Shown one piece after another: positions 1 to 11,500 of a DNA stretch of 64,000 nt (within the stretch, counting starts at the first letter, position 1; every line of letters starts with the position of its first letter). The translations under genes and the position numbers were made by a program. The notes below the pieces were generated by a model. It saw only the letters and a program-made list of their open reading frames with translations. It searched no databases and was not told the origin of the DNA. Source of the DNA: Lineus longissimus (Eukaryota; Nemertea; Pilidiophora; Heteronemertea; Lineidae); the NCBI RefSeq assembly GCF_910592395.1, contig NC_088314.1, positions 6,014,001 through 6,078,000 on the forward strand, in the 5' to 3' direction.

Positions 1-186
1 TACATAGTGGAGGTTGCGTGCGAAGTAGTGCCCGAATCAAAGCTTATTGAATTTGTGATGACCTTTAGCGAGAATAGCAAGCAAAAGAAAAATATCAAAC
101 ATTCTGTGATAAGTCCTGCTTCATACAAAACGTCCAAAACCAAGAGGTCGGCTGTAGACACCTCCATTAGGAATGGTTCTATTTAG
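1..186 (+). CDS. Terminal coding exon of an unidentified gene (partial)
   Basis: The plus strand is open in frame 1 from the first base of the window to a TAG at 184-186, giving 61 codons. It begins YIVEVACEVVPESKLIEF and ends in a Lys/Ser-rich tail (KTSKTKRSAV, then SIRNGSI). There is no methionine start and no clear acceptor inside the window, so this is the 3' end of a gene lying to the left. The composition (hydrophobic and acidic start, basic polar tail) is protein-like, and a consensus poly(A) signal follows 150 bases later, which supports a true gene end. I do not recognise the family. The tail could be cytosolic or disordered, but nothing shows its function. Confidence 0.55.
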   Translation, partial: YIVEVACEVVPESKLIEFVMTFSENSKQKKNIKHSVISPASYKTSKTKRSAVDTSIRNGSI

Positions 187-335
187 CGTTATTATTTCCA
201 ATATTATTCTTCCAGTATTCTTTGGTTGATAATCCATTGCCATCCTTCACAGCCATTAAATACTTTAGAGAAAAATGTTTATGAAAAGTTGACATTTAAC
301 AAAAACTTCTCAATGAGGTTTTTTTGGAATGGTAT

Positions 336-341
336 AATAAA
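336..341 (+). promoter_or_regulatory. Poly(A) signal AATAAA of the upstream gene
   Basis: A perfect AATAAA lies 150 bases after the stop codon at 184-186 and is followed by T/G-rich sequence, as expected of a cleavage site in an animal 3' UTR. Confidence 0.55.
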
Positions 342-689
342 AACATTTTGTACCATAAAATGATGGGCCACGCCATCGGGAGTTCCCAACGTTCAATTTA
401 CAACAGCTATTGGCAGCAGTCACACTGCTGTTGTCCATCAGTATGCTAGATGTGCTGAAGTACTTATTTAGTCCACTCAACAAGGGATTAGGAAATCATC
501 AAACTAAGTAGAGGTGGGCGATGAACAGAAAAACGTGCATGGAATCATTGGCACACGCAGCCGGAAAACTTAGGCTGTCACTGGCGACATCTTAGTCTGT
601 TAAGTTGTAGTTACAGGAAATTAGTCGAGTCATGTACTGCTAGCAGCTGGAACATGATTCTGGAAGTCTGGATTACTGAGGAATCTCGT

Positions 690-875
690 AAGTGGTTACC
701 ACTACTGGGTACTACGCAATAGGGCAGGGTTCGATTCAAGGGTAAACCCAGGATTGTATTTCTAGATCTTCACAACAAGTTAGAGATGAGACTAAAACCG
801 GTTGTCTCTTGTACCTGAGTGTCTATGCCAGGGCAAGTTAAAGATCCCACCTGGACAGCATCCTATAGTGGAATT
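690..875 (+). repeat. Probable tRNA-derived SINE fragment
   Basis: The stretch holds a B-box-like core (gggttcgattc) after a degenerate A-box-like region. Its 3' body has the phrase 'tgccagggcaagttaaagat', typical of invertebrate tRNA-derived SINEs. There is no intact tRNA cloverleaf. The rest of 342-2134 shows no gene I can support. Confidence 0.4.
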
Positions 876-2134
876 CATACTTCTGGCAAAAAACAATAGG
901 CTGACAACGCCAGTGAGGACTATGATAATGATGATGACGATGTTAGGGTGTAAGCCAAAATAAACTAGCTTAAGATGAAACCTTTCACATGCTATATCAT
1001 AATGTATATATCACCAGACAATCGTCTGAATTTTTCTTAAGGAAAGCTATTCACTATTCTCAGGGGTCTTTTTTATAGGCACATTACCCTTATATCTTAT
1101 GGGCACTCATCAGTTGTATCTTTGGTGGTGTGAGAAATAGCCATCGGTAAGGTGTCAGAAATATAGGATTTGTATTCATGGTCTCCCCACAAATATGACC
1201 AAAGAAGATTACTCAAAAGGCCAAACGGAAATCATCTACTGGTGACGCTGAATCGTACACTAGCACAATGACCTGGGTGTCAGGTGAAAGGGTTGCTTGG
1301 TAAGAAGCATTGCCCAAAACACAGAGTATATCAGAAAGGCTATTTTATATGATAAGTGCATCAGTATGCATAGCCACCACACCAACACATCATAAGTATT
1401 CATGAGAACATTTTGCACAAAATGACATTATAGATATTTGTTTGGTTCTAAATAATGGCGAACGAACTACAGGCAGGAGCTAGGGGGTCAAATTGGAGAC
1501 ATCAAAGTGACCAATATGAATATGTGCAGTGAGAAAACTGGGTTTGACTTGATACTTGGGATAAAAATATTCCTCATAAAGGCTTGGTTACCTTTGGGAA
1601 GGACTAAGGTTATGACGATAAGTTTTCAATCATGGCCGTGCATAAGAAAGATCAATGCTAGAGTAGGCAAATACTCTTGCTCCCTTATCTTATCAGCCAC
1701 ACCCCAAGGGCAGAAAGGGCAGAAGTCGATCACAAGAGTGCCGATCAGAGTATTATCCCCAGGGAGGGAAATATGATTGTCCAAATGGATAGCTGCTCAA
1801 CCAAGCACTGTTCACGCTGCGGCAATAATCTCTGAATTATCATCCTGACTTACCAGGGTTCTGTGGTCATTCTGTCGACATAAGTATCAACGGAGATATA
1901 AAACCTAGGTAAACAAGGGGCTGAATTACTGGAAATAATGAAAAACTTCTAAAAAATATCATCTCAAGACTACTTTAGGTCATCCAATCTTCTTTTAGTG
2001 TGTGGTCCAAGTGATTTATTACCGAGCTGGCAGAAAAAACTTAGCTATTCCCAATAACCTATGAGTATGACCGCAAGATTCTGCCAGACATCCTTTGGAT
2101 CACGCATCACCTCTATGTTATGTGATATTTGATT

Positions 2135-2440
2135 GGCCTGTATCATTACCAATTATATTCAAGCGGTAAGAACTCCCCACCAGGGTTATTCCTTTCTCCC
2201 CAGGTATTGGTGATTATGCCGGGCATTATGGCCTATAGGCTTTTTCAAATGTCACCGTACTTCTGGGCTATTGTGTGAAAACTACTGGGCCTGTATCATT
2301 ACCAATTATATTCAAGCGGTAAGAACTCCCCACCAGGGTTATTCCTTTCTCCCCAGGTATTGGTGATTATGCCGGGCATTATGGCCTATAGGCTTTTTCA
2401 AATGTCACCGTACTTCTGGGCTATTGTGTGAAAACTACTG
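2135..2440. repeat. Exact 153-bp tandem duplication
   Basis: Bases 2135-2287 and 2288-2440 are identical as read here, beginning ggcctgtatcattaccaatt and ending tgaaaactactg. Neither copy holds a convincing ORF. Absence of any difference means either a very recent duplication or an assembly artefact. Confidence 0.9.
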
Positions 2441-2442
2441 GG

Positions 2443-3960
2443 ACGATTTCTCCAAAGTTTTCTATTTTCATAGCCAATTTTGGAACTCAAAAGGATTGTC
2501 ATATTTTCAGTAACTATGGTTACAACATTTTTTGGGGGTATGTATTCAAGTACATTGATGTAGTGCATTGATTTTGACATTTTCTCCTCCTTACTGCTTA
2601 TTTCTTGAAATTATCTGGCTATTATTTATTCATATATATCTTCAAAAGTATCAAGTTTAAATGAAAAATATCCATTAGAAAAAAGATTCTGAACAGCAGC
2701 CCAAACGGACAGTGACATTTACTTCTGAAAGAGCCTATAGATATTATTTTCAATATGGCTCTGATGGTCTACGATATTGGGTCTCCTTACGCGGGTAGTG
2801 ACCAGACAGAGCAAAAAATTGGCTCCAGTGGTACACATAATACGATTGTGAGTTGTAAAGGGACTTCTGCTAGGTTAAGTATAGTAACTATTCTTTGGCT
2901 TATCCAATCATGCCTCCTGTCACATGTTTTTTTATAGGGGCTCTATAATGCAAGCTTATTTGGAGAAAAAAAATGTGTCCTGTGCTATCACCTTAGCTTT
3001 GAACAAAGTTGAAAAATCAGAGAGGTCAATCAGTACCATTCTTGGATCGAGCAAGTAAATTCCATGTATGGCCTGGCATCCATCCAGAGGCAGCAATACT
3101 GGACTTCAATATTGCCTCGTGACCAATAATCTTGGCAACTGCTTCAACCGTTCATCATTTCATTTGAGTCCTGTTGAACCACTCAGACCAATAAAACCAT
3201 TGGAATAGTATGGGCTCTGAATACATGATATATTGGAATGACATGGAAAATATAACCATTTATAATCAAAATATCAAGTTATGAGTATGACACTTGAATG
3301 ACAACTGAGGACATTTCTGTTATTAAATGTTACTGCCCTCGTTACTTGACGACATTTCAGGCATAAAAATGAACTAAAAAGACAAAGAAAACAGACAGCA
3401 GGTATGAAACAAACCTCATAAACTCATCTAAATTTATGGATTCATAGATTCCAGCAACCGGAACAGAGTTCACAGCTGCGAAAAGACATTAAAAAAAGCC
3501 ATACCAATCAATTACCTAGTATAATCTCACAACCTCAGCCGATTACTGCTAAGTTAACGCTAACGACCATGGTAAACCATCACTTTCCACTAACTAAATT
3601 TTACATCTCGTAAAAAAGAGACGGTGTATTACATTAGAGACAGACTGAAAACTTATAGGGTTATTATCCCCCAGAATGATGGATACAAATTGGGCTGTTA
3701 AGGGAGGGCAGGCTATAAAACATAACTGGGCCGACATCCTCTGAGATGGATTAAACCAGTCATGACACACCCATAAATTCTTGGAACAGATGTAATTTTA
3801 TTCCCTTGCTGTAAAGATACAGGTGTAAGCTTTCAGTCATCCATGCGGCTTTGGCCAACAGAGCAAGCAAATTATGCCACAACAACGCATGTGATCTTGT
3901 GAGACGTGATTGGTTTCAAGCTGGATGTCACCAAGTGAATCCGCCCCCTAGCGGATTTTG
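2443..3960. other. Non-genic stretch
   Basis: AT-rich sequence with only short ORFs. I found no splice-flanked exon, RNA gene or recognisable repeat on either strand. Confidence 0.5.
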
Positions 3961-3968
3961 TGCCAAAT

Positions 3969-5397
3969 GAAATGGCCAGGGGCCATTGTGCTCACCGTAT
4001 ACATCTTTTAGTAGCCAGGATCTTGCTTAATTTAGAGGTGAATATGGTGAACACAATCAGGCATGAAGACTTTTTTAGATGTGTATTGATGTCAAGTAAT
4101 AAGACAGGGCAGTATATATAAGTTTATGATCCAACCAATAATTGTCTATGACATCAACAAGATCAATATCGTGTGATTGCTAAGAGTCCCTGCAATAAAA
4201 AATTCATCGAAAAAAAGTCATTAATAAGCGAGATATTGCACGTCCTACTTTTTCAGTTTTGACCCCCTGGTGGCCAAATCAAGAATCAGATCAGGCCAAA
4301 ATTCGGTGTCAGAGATTATCTGATGTAGGGGGTTACATGTACCAACTTTCAAGTTCATAGCTTCAGCAGTTAAGAAATGTGCCATAGTTACACTCTAATG
4401 GCCAATTTATGCCATTTGACCTCTGTGACCTAGAAAAGGAGGTCAAATTCAAAAATCGTAGGACATGTGGTGTATCCTTGCTAGAAGTCCCTGCCATAAA
4501 AAAATTATCGAAAACAATTCACTCAAATGAGCAAGATATTGCACTTCTTCCTTTTTCCATTATGGCCCCCTGGTGGCCGAATAAAGAATCAGATCAGGCC
4601 AAAATTCGGCATCAAAGGTTATCTGATGTAGGGGGTTATAGGCACCAAGTTTCAAGTTCATAGCTTTACTGGTTAAGAAACGTGCCATAGTTTACACTCT
4701 AATGGCCAATTTACGCCATCTGACCTCTGTGACCTTGAAAAGTAGGTCAAATTGAAAACTCGTAAGACATGTGATGTATTCTTCCTAAGAGTACCTACCA
4801 TAAAAATTTTATCGAAAACAAGTCACATATAAGCGAGATATCACACTTTTTAGATATCCACTTTTGGCCCCCTGGTGGCAAAGTTGAGAATCAGATCAAA
4901 CTGAAATTCAGCACCAGAGGCTATGTGATATAGGGGGTTATATGTACTAAGTTTCAAGTTCATAGCTTTAGTGGTTAAGAAACGTGCCATAGTTACACTG
5001 AAACAGCCAATTTACGCCATTTGACCTCTGTGACCTTGAAAAGTAGGTCAAATTAAAAACCCGTATAATATATGATGTATCCTTGCTATGAGTACCTACC
5101 ACAAAAATTTCATTCCAAACAAGTCATTAATAAGCGAGATATCACACTTTTTAGATATCTACATTCGGCCCCCTGGTGGCCAAATTAAGAATCAGATCGG
5201 ACCGAAATTTAGTGTCACAGGTCATCTGACCAAGGGAGTCCTGTGTACAAAGTTACAAGTTCATAGGCTTAGCGGTTAAGAAACGTGCCACTGTTTCTGA
5301 AACAGGATACGACGACGACGACGGACGACGACGACGACAGACGACGACGGACGACGGACACTGCGGTATTGTATAGACTCCCCTACGGTGAGCCAAA
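3969..5397. mobile_element. Non-autonomous element with about four tandem 300-bp units and an (ACG)n end
   Basis: The element starts with ggccattgtgctcaccgta and ends with tacggtgagccaaaaa; the ends form a short imperfect inverted repeat (GCTCACCG / CGGTGAGC). The body has about four tandem units of 300-307 bp, each with 'ccccctggtggc', a 'gatct/gatta..tagggggt' stretch and 'tgacctctgtgacct' (units begin near 4260, 4563, 4866 and 5168). It closes with a (GAC)n/(ACG)n microsatellite at 5308-5358. A second copy with one unit lies at 14956-15412. There are no coding genes. Inverted-repeat termini plus an internal tandem array and a terminal microsatellite suggest a non-autonomous Helentron or DNA-transposon-like family; the class is inference. 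Confidence 0.7.
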
Positions 5398-8150
5398 AAC
5401 TCAATATTCTGCCTTTTATTCAACTCGTCATGCCAACAACATCAATTACACAACAAATAAGAGTTTGCTTTAAAGTCTCCATTTCCCCACACATGAATAC
5501 AGATATTCTACAAAGGTGTCTGCCTTACCATATTTTTGTCAGATATTTCCATTTTGCTGAGACAATGACAACCAAACAGTTAAAACGAAACCACAACGTG
5601 ATCTGCCTGAGGGAGGCAATGCCCACTAAGATTATCATTTGTTTGTGAAGATACCACCGATATCGTGGATTTGTAGCTGAAGTGTAAGGTATCCCTGGAA
5701 GGAATATGGAATAACACATTTATTTTGCATAGTTTTCTTATAAACCTGGAGATGTTTGCTCTGTATTTCATCTCATGATCGAGGCATTATACCTTTGTCA
5801 TTCGAATTTGGCTTTTTAGTCAGTGTTCAAAACAACTCTCTTGTTCTGACATTTTGTGTAATATATCATTTAGAACAATACAACAGTCAGTTATGATACC
5901 AGATACACGACATAAAGGTTTCACTCTGACTTCGTATTCAATACCATACACTTTTTTCAGGTGACAAATGATGCTGCAAATCCCACACCAAAGATCAACA
6001 TGTGATTTAACCTGAGCTGTGCCTCCAGGGAGAAGCATAGCATTTCATTGCCAGCCTTATCAGGCAATGTTCTACTAAACCATCTCAATTTGTCTGCGGA
6101 ACTCATCATGAAATGGATAAGATCAGTTTTTGGATGATATTGGCGAACTGTGTGGCCGAACCTGTGACTAGGGAATTCATGCTGTAAATTATCAGGGTTT
6201 GTCACAAACTTGGCATACATTTTAGCCCCACCCTTAAGGTTTTGGTATCCCAAAATAGACCCTTCTCCTCCTTGGTTTCAATTCCTTAATCAAAGCTGGC
6301 ATTAGAACCCAGTCGTATGACTCCATTCAAGCCATTAGTCCAATATCATAATGAGATCAATATCAGCACGCAAGGTGTCCATGAACTGTACTCGGTTATC
6401 ACTCTCCTGGGGTAAGAAAATTTGTTATAAGATATAAGGAACATGGTCCATTAAACTTGTGCAGAATGTAAGACTCAATCACGATAAATCACAGAAGTGT
6501 CAAGGGTACACGACAAGTGCATAAAGCTGTCCTTGTATCAGCGATGTGACAACAATACACAATATTTATGGAATTGGTGACAACTCGGGTGAAAAAAACA
6601 CAATGAGAAATTGTGAGTTTATTTATGAGTGGTAAGGGCTCTGTGTCGGCATATCCGCAACAGATTAGGCGGGATAAGAATATCAATATGAAGAAATGGC
6701 AGCGGTCAGGCAACACTATATGGTTGACACTTTGGGCAGTAATCAACAGAGTGACCAAATATATGACCAAAAAGATCATTCCTGGAGAAAATGAATAGAG
6801 ACAAGAAATAAGGAGTTGATGAGTAGAACAGACTCTATCAAGACATGACAAAGTTAGAAATAGCAGTGGAAGAAATGGAATGGTCTTGCAGAACTGAGAC
6901 AGCCAGGAACCTAATCATCAGTTTTAAAACGCCTCTGTACCAATGCTTCATTTTTATAATGGATTATACAGAGGCAATGAATTTCATTTATGGGACTACC
7001 GGAGTGTCAACTGCCTTCCTATACATGACGTTCCCATTGCCTTGGAGGAAATAAAGATGCATGCCCGCTAAAAACAAGATGTTAAAATTTCCCTGGGATT
7101 AATTTCAGTTGCAAATAACAGTTTAATGTGGTTTGGGAGCAATCACGATTTAATTCGAACAGGAATTCATGCATGTTGAATTAAATTTTTGATAGCAGCA
7201 GATTAATAATCGCTTCCGTGTAATGCAATGTTTTTTTCTTACAAGAAATTACATTAGATTTGTGAGTTAAAAGGTTCTCAGGAAATAACACGGTCTGCAC
7301 TAATGAAAACACCACACAACTTATGGTAGCCCTGAGGTGGTAATTGTTTTTTGAGCATCGCAGTGATAAATGAGTACAGTTTTAGTCAGGTATGCTGTAA
7401 TTAAGGCAGGACTGAGTATGAGGTTAAGACTGCGGCTGTGTGACCACCTACATGTGTTATTGCAAACTTTTTCAGTGCTGTGCTGTTTCATCGGGAGTTT
7501 CAACAGAACTCCAGGTCTTTTACAACCAAACTTGTCACCAAAACAAGCTATGATGGGATATGAACCAGCCAAGGAGAAAATCGCCACAAAGCAATAGAAG
7601 TCTTTAGCTAATATTTACTGATATATACACAACCTCATCTTTCTAGAATACATGTCATGTCATATTGCTGGCAGCTTAGTAGGTATGATGATGTTTACCC
7701 CGTGCCAAAGAAAAGGTTACATTGTTGACCTTACTTAGCCGGAGCAACTTCTCCAACTTCTGTGTTTGATAGCAATTAGATACCATGGCTCTTTCTTTGT
7801 TTTTGCCTGAACAGGAAGTTGGGTCCACCCTAATAGACTTGGATCACCAAGCTCAAACAAATAATCTCCCCGAGGTCAAACCACAATACATGTACCGATG
7901 TACAACTACAAGGGAGCCACTACAAGCAACAATGAGGAAGGGAAGAAACCACCGGGAGATGAGGCTGACTATCCGTGATCAAACGGGGGTAAACAATGCA
8001 TCTGACATCATTGATCGGACCGGACCATTTGTCAATGATATCCCCCCCCCCCCCCCCCGAGTGACTTTGTAAATGTCAATATGTGATACTTCTACCTGAT
8101 AAAAATTTTTTTTAGTGAAACACCTCTATTAACCTTGAGACTATTATAGT
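5398..8150. other. Non-genic stretch with weak minus-strand ORFs
   Basis: Several minus-strand ORFs of 70-120 codons lie here (5820-6038, 5957-6253, 6489-6851). The first two overlap in different frames, and their composition is somewhat protein-like, as expected of a decayed element frameshifted near 6000. I recognise no domain and see no consistent splice sites. The plus ORF at 7785-8072 ends in a poly-C tract (8041-8058) and is probably chance. Confidence 0.3.
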
Positions 8151-8154
8151 ATTC

Positions 8155-8460
8155 AAGAAGGCCAGAGTTGATAAAGATAAGGCAATTTGCCGACTTCTCA
8201 TCCTTGACCACACAGCCAGCAATCTCATCAACTGTCATCGACATTTTCTTATCAACAATATGGATCACTTAAGTAATGACATTATTTAGAAAACAAGATT
8301 AAATATTTCTAGTGAAAAGTACGTACCACCCCAACCTTAAGACTCGTCAAGGCCAGAGTTGATAGAAATAAGGCAATTTCCTGACATCTCATCCTTGACC
8401 ACACAAACGGCAATCTCATCAACCGTCATCGACATCAATATGGATAACATCACTTGGCAT
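8155..8460. repeat. Imperfect direct duplication of about 110 bp
   Basis: The blocks near 8155-8245 and 8350-8440 share 'ggccagagttgata', 'catccttgaccacaca' and 'caatctcatcaac.gtcatcgacat', about 80-85% alike, offset by about 193 bp. On the minus strand both copies read through as M(T)VDEIA..VVKDE..NCLI.INSGL, but no splice sites place them in a gene. Confidence 0.65.
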
Positions 8461-8519
8461 CGATTGGAAAATGAGAAAAAAACATGCTTCCATTTCTAGC
8501 AAGGTCTTCCGAGGTATTT

Positions 8520-11500
8520 TCAGACTGGTCCTTGTAATTGCTTAAGGTGAACGAGGCTCAACTCATCCTGGAGAATCAGTTCCCCCACAGACTGAGAATC
8601 ATATCTTAACCTTCTGTATTCAAGATGGGCCTCCGGACTTGCCGAGTAGCCTGCCAAGGATATATTTCCTGGAAAAACATGTGTATCACTAGAGCTAAAA
8701 TGTGCGCTCACCGGTAAATTTCAAAACAATACCAGGCTCACCAATTACTTGTGAAATGTCCTGACAGCAAAGTAGCATTTAAGAGTAACTCCCAGAGATT
8801 TACTGACCGCTTAAAAATGTACCCTATTCTTAGTCGAGTAGATTAGTTGGTTCAAAAGGCGATACTTGCATCGTAATCGGAGTCTATATATCATTATGAG
8901 GTGGCTGGAAATAGGCAGAGGAGACAAATTTCAGATCTTGTACTGAACATTATGGGGTCAACTTGGCTATATAAGTAGCTTCACTTGCATCAACCAGGAT
9001 GAAGAGGATTGATATATTAACTCTGTAATACGGAAGGGAAAGCCTTGGATCATGGCAAGTACTCTGCTGCGAGAGTTAGAATAGCTCATCTTCAATAGCA
9101 CTGGTTGTGATGATAATCAGTTGGCAGGGTTCATTTGGTTGATTGCAAACATGACAAGTCATTGTCGAAGGGAGACACCTAATATTTTCTGATAAATTTG
9201 AACAAATCCATAATTTTTTCTTTTTTTTCACCTTCAACTTCATAAATAATGCATCTTCAAGGAAGATATAATTCAACCAGTCTGTTTCCTTGACCTTTAA
9301 GAAGAAGGTGATTTATGCATTTTCACCCGATTTATATCCAGCTCTAAAAATCTATATAGGCTCATAAAATGTAATTAGTAGCTGATTCCGCGAGATGTAT
9401 CGATGTGAAAATGTGGTAAGTAGATTTTGCTCACTTTAACGACACTTAGACCGGAACAAAGTAACCAATAAATGTAATCACAGTCAGGTGAGAGGAAATA
9501 AATCTGATTTACTAAGAAATGAAACATTATATTTTATTATTTAATAAGGTTACCCAGGGCATTAGACAAGTAATCTGTATTCAAGAAAAACAAATTCATA
9601 TTTATAAATTCTGAATTTTATGAAAAAACGAGGTTTATGCCAAAATAATTTTATAGCACGCACCAAGTATAGGCTGGATGTTCTTTTTCTTGCTGTTTAA
9701 TTGCCACAAACAGGGGGTCGAAAATTCGAGATCTGACATAACCAGCTAGGACATTAAACCTAAAGCGAAATGGGTAGGCCCGCCCATTTCTGGAGTCATA
9801 ATGAACAGTGGGTGAACAGTGACACCAGAAAGGAAAATCACATCAAAACCAAAAGAAATGTGTGCAAACATTGACATGATATGGGACATTCTAATGAATA
9901 TGATTAACTTTCTTCTTCTTGTTAGTGCATAAGCCTTTGATGGTGAAACAAATATTTAATCTAATTAACAAATGATGTCTTGAAATGTTGCTTTGAAGAG
10001 GAAGTTAGGAACCTCCATCTTTTCGCCACGAAATGGAGAGAGGAGCAAGGGTCAAATGTCAAATTACTTAAAAGACCCTCAGACTGTTTTGACCAGTGTC
10101 ACGATAGCGTTGGACAGAATACAAAATTGGAGATACAGTACATAACTAAAGCTTGCTAGCTTTAATCAGACATGTCAGAAGTCAGTATGTCCATACTTCA
10201 TCTAGAGTGGTAGTTTATGTCTCCATTATGTGACCTAATCTTGAACCCTTGCCTGATTCCAACAATAGTCCCTAAGCATTTGAATCATACTCCCCCATTA
10301 TTGCCCGACCTGGTACATTACATCCCTGATAACTCCATTAGCAGGATTCGGACTTCAGAGAAATATGTGTTTATTGGTCACCCCAGTGAAATCTCTGTCG
10401 CATTGCGCCTCAAGATAACGATCAGATTTGTGAAGGAAAAGCAACAAGGCACAGGAAAAGGGGGAAAACACCTTTGAAATTAGCACTGTAGAGATCTCAT
10501 ATTATCATGATAATTATCAAATCAGTGACCTTGCAACGACTTGTATTCTGACTGTCATCAATGTGAGATCATGTTGGTCAGACATGAATTACAATTACCC
10601 GTACTGGTACTGACATCGTTTTACTGAGTAACCTTTGAATAATTTAGTAACAACTCAACATTTGTCCAACGTGGTGGAATACTGATACCCTCAATTTAGA
10701 TTTGTGGCACCTCTTTATCACGGATAGGAAAATGAGCATGATAAAAGAGATCCAGTCGTGGCACAAGCCTTTATATAGACTAGCTGAACGTGGTAAAAAT
10801 AACTATGGTGATTACTTCCTATGCAGCTCATTGGCTAAATAATCAACCACCTGCGGGAACTCGAAACTGCTAACATTTATCAATGGAAGCTTATTCCCGC
10901 CTTAGGTTTTAACCGGGTCGTTCAAAACTCCCCATTTTTATAAACGTTTCGCAATAGGTTTCCTTTAATTGTTAAGTTGGCCAAGCCGAGCCCACAGGTT
11001 TACTTGAAATCAGTTTCTGCATGGATACAATCCTGATAAAAGAGTTCTCTGAATTCTGAAAATTTATTGCTGGTTAACATGATTGAATGGCCCCAGTATT
11101 TTCCCATGTTTTTTTGCTTTTGTTTTAGCCCACATACTGTGAGCGTATAAAATTACGATGCAACTTATTCCACACGCTTTTGTTCACACATCCTAACTGA
11201 ATCCATCCATTATGTATTTATCATGATGATCTGAGATGTGCAATACCATCAACAAAGAAAATTGCCTCACAAATCACCTGCCTGGTCACTGAAGTCATTC
11301 TCAGGGCATCTATAATTGCTACAATGACAGGTGATTGACTCATCTACTGTATTGTTGGCTCATTGATAATATACACTCTATCAGTCTTAAAGACCAGCAC
11401 CATTCCTTTTATTTGGGGGGTGGCTGCCATGAAAGTGATACACACCACTGCCAAGTGCACCAGAGAACACTTGGTCGTAGGTGAAAAAGATGACACTCTA

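Noticed and set aside
690-760. tRNA gene with a good B box
   Set aside because: No paired acceptor stem or anticodon arm could be drawn; the downstream body is SINE-like.
5957-6253. 98-codon minus ORF as a gene
   Set aside because: No domain, no splice context, and it overlaps another ORF in a second frame; kept only as a possible decayed element.
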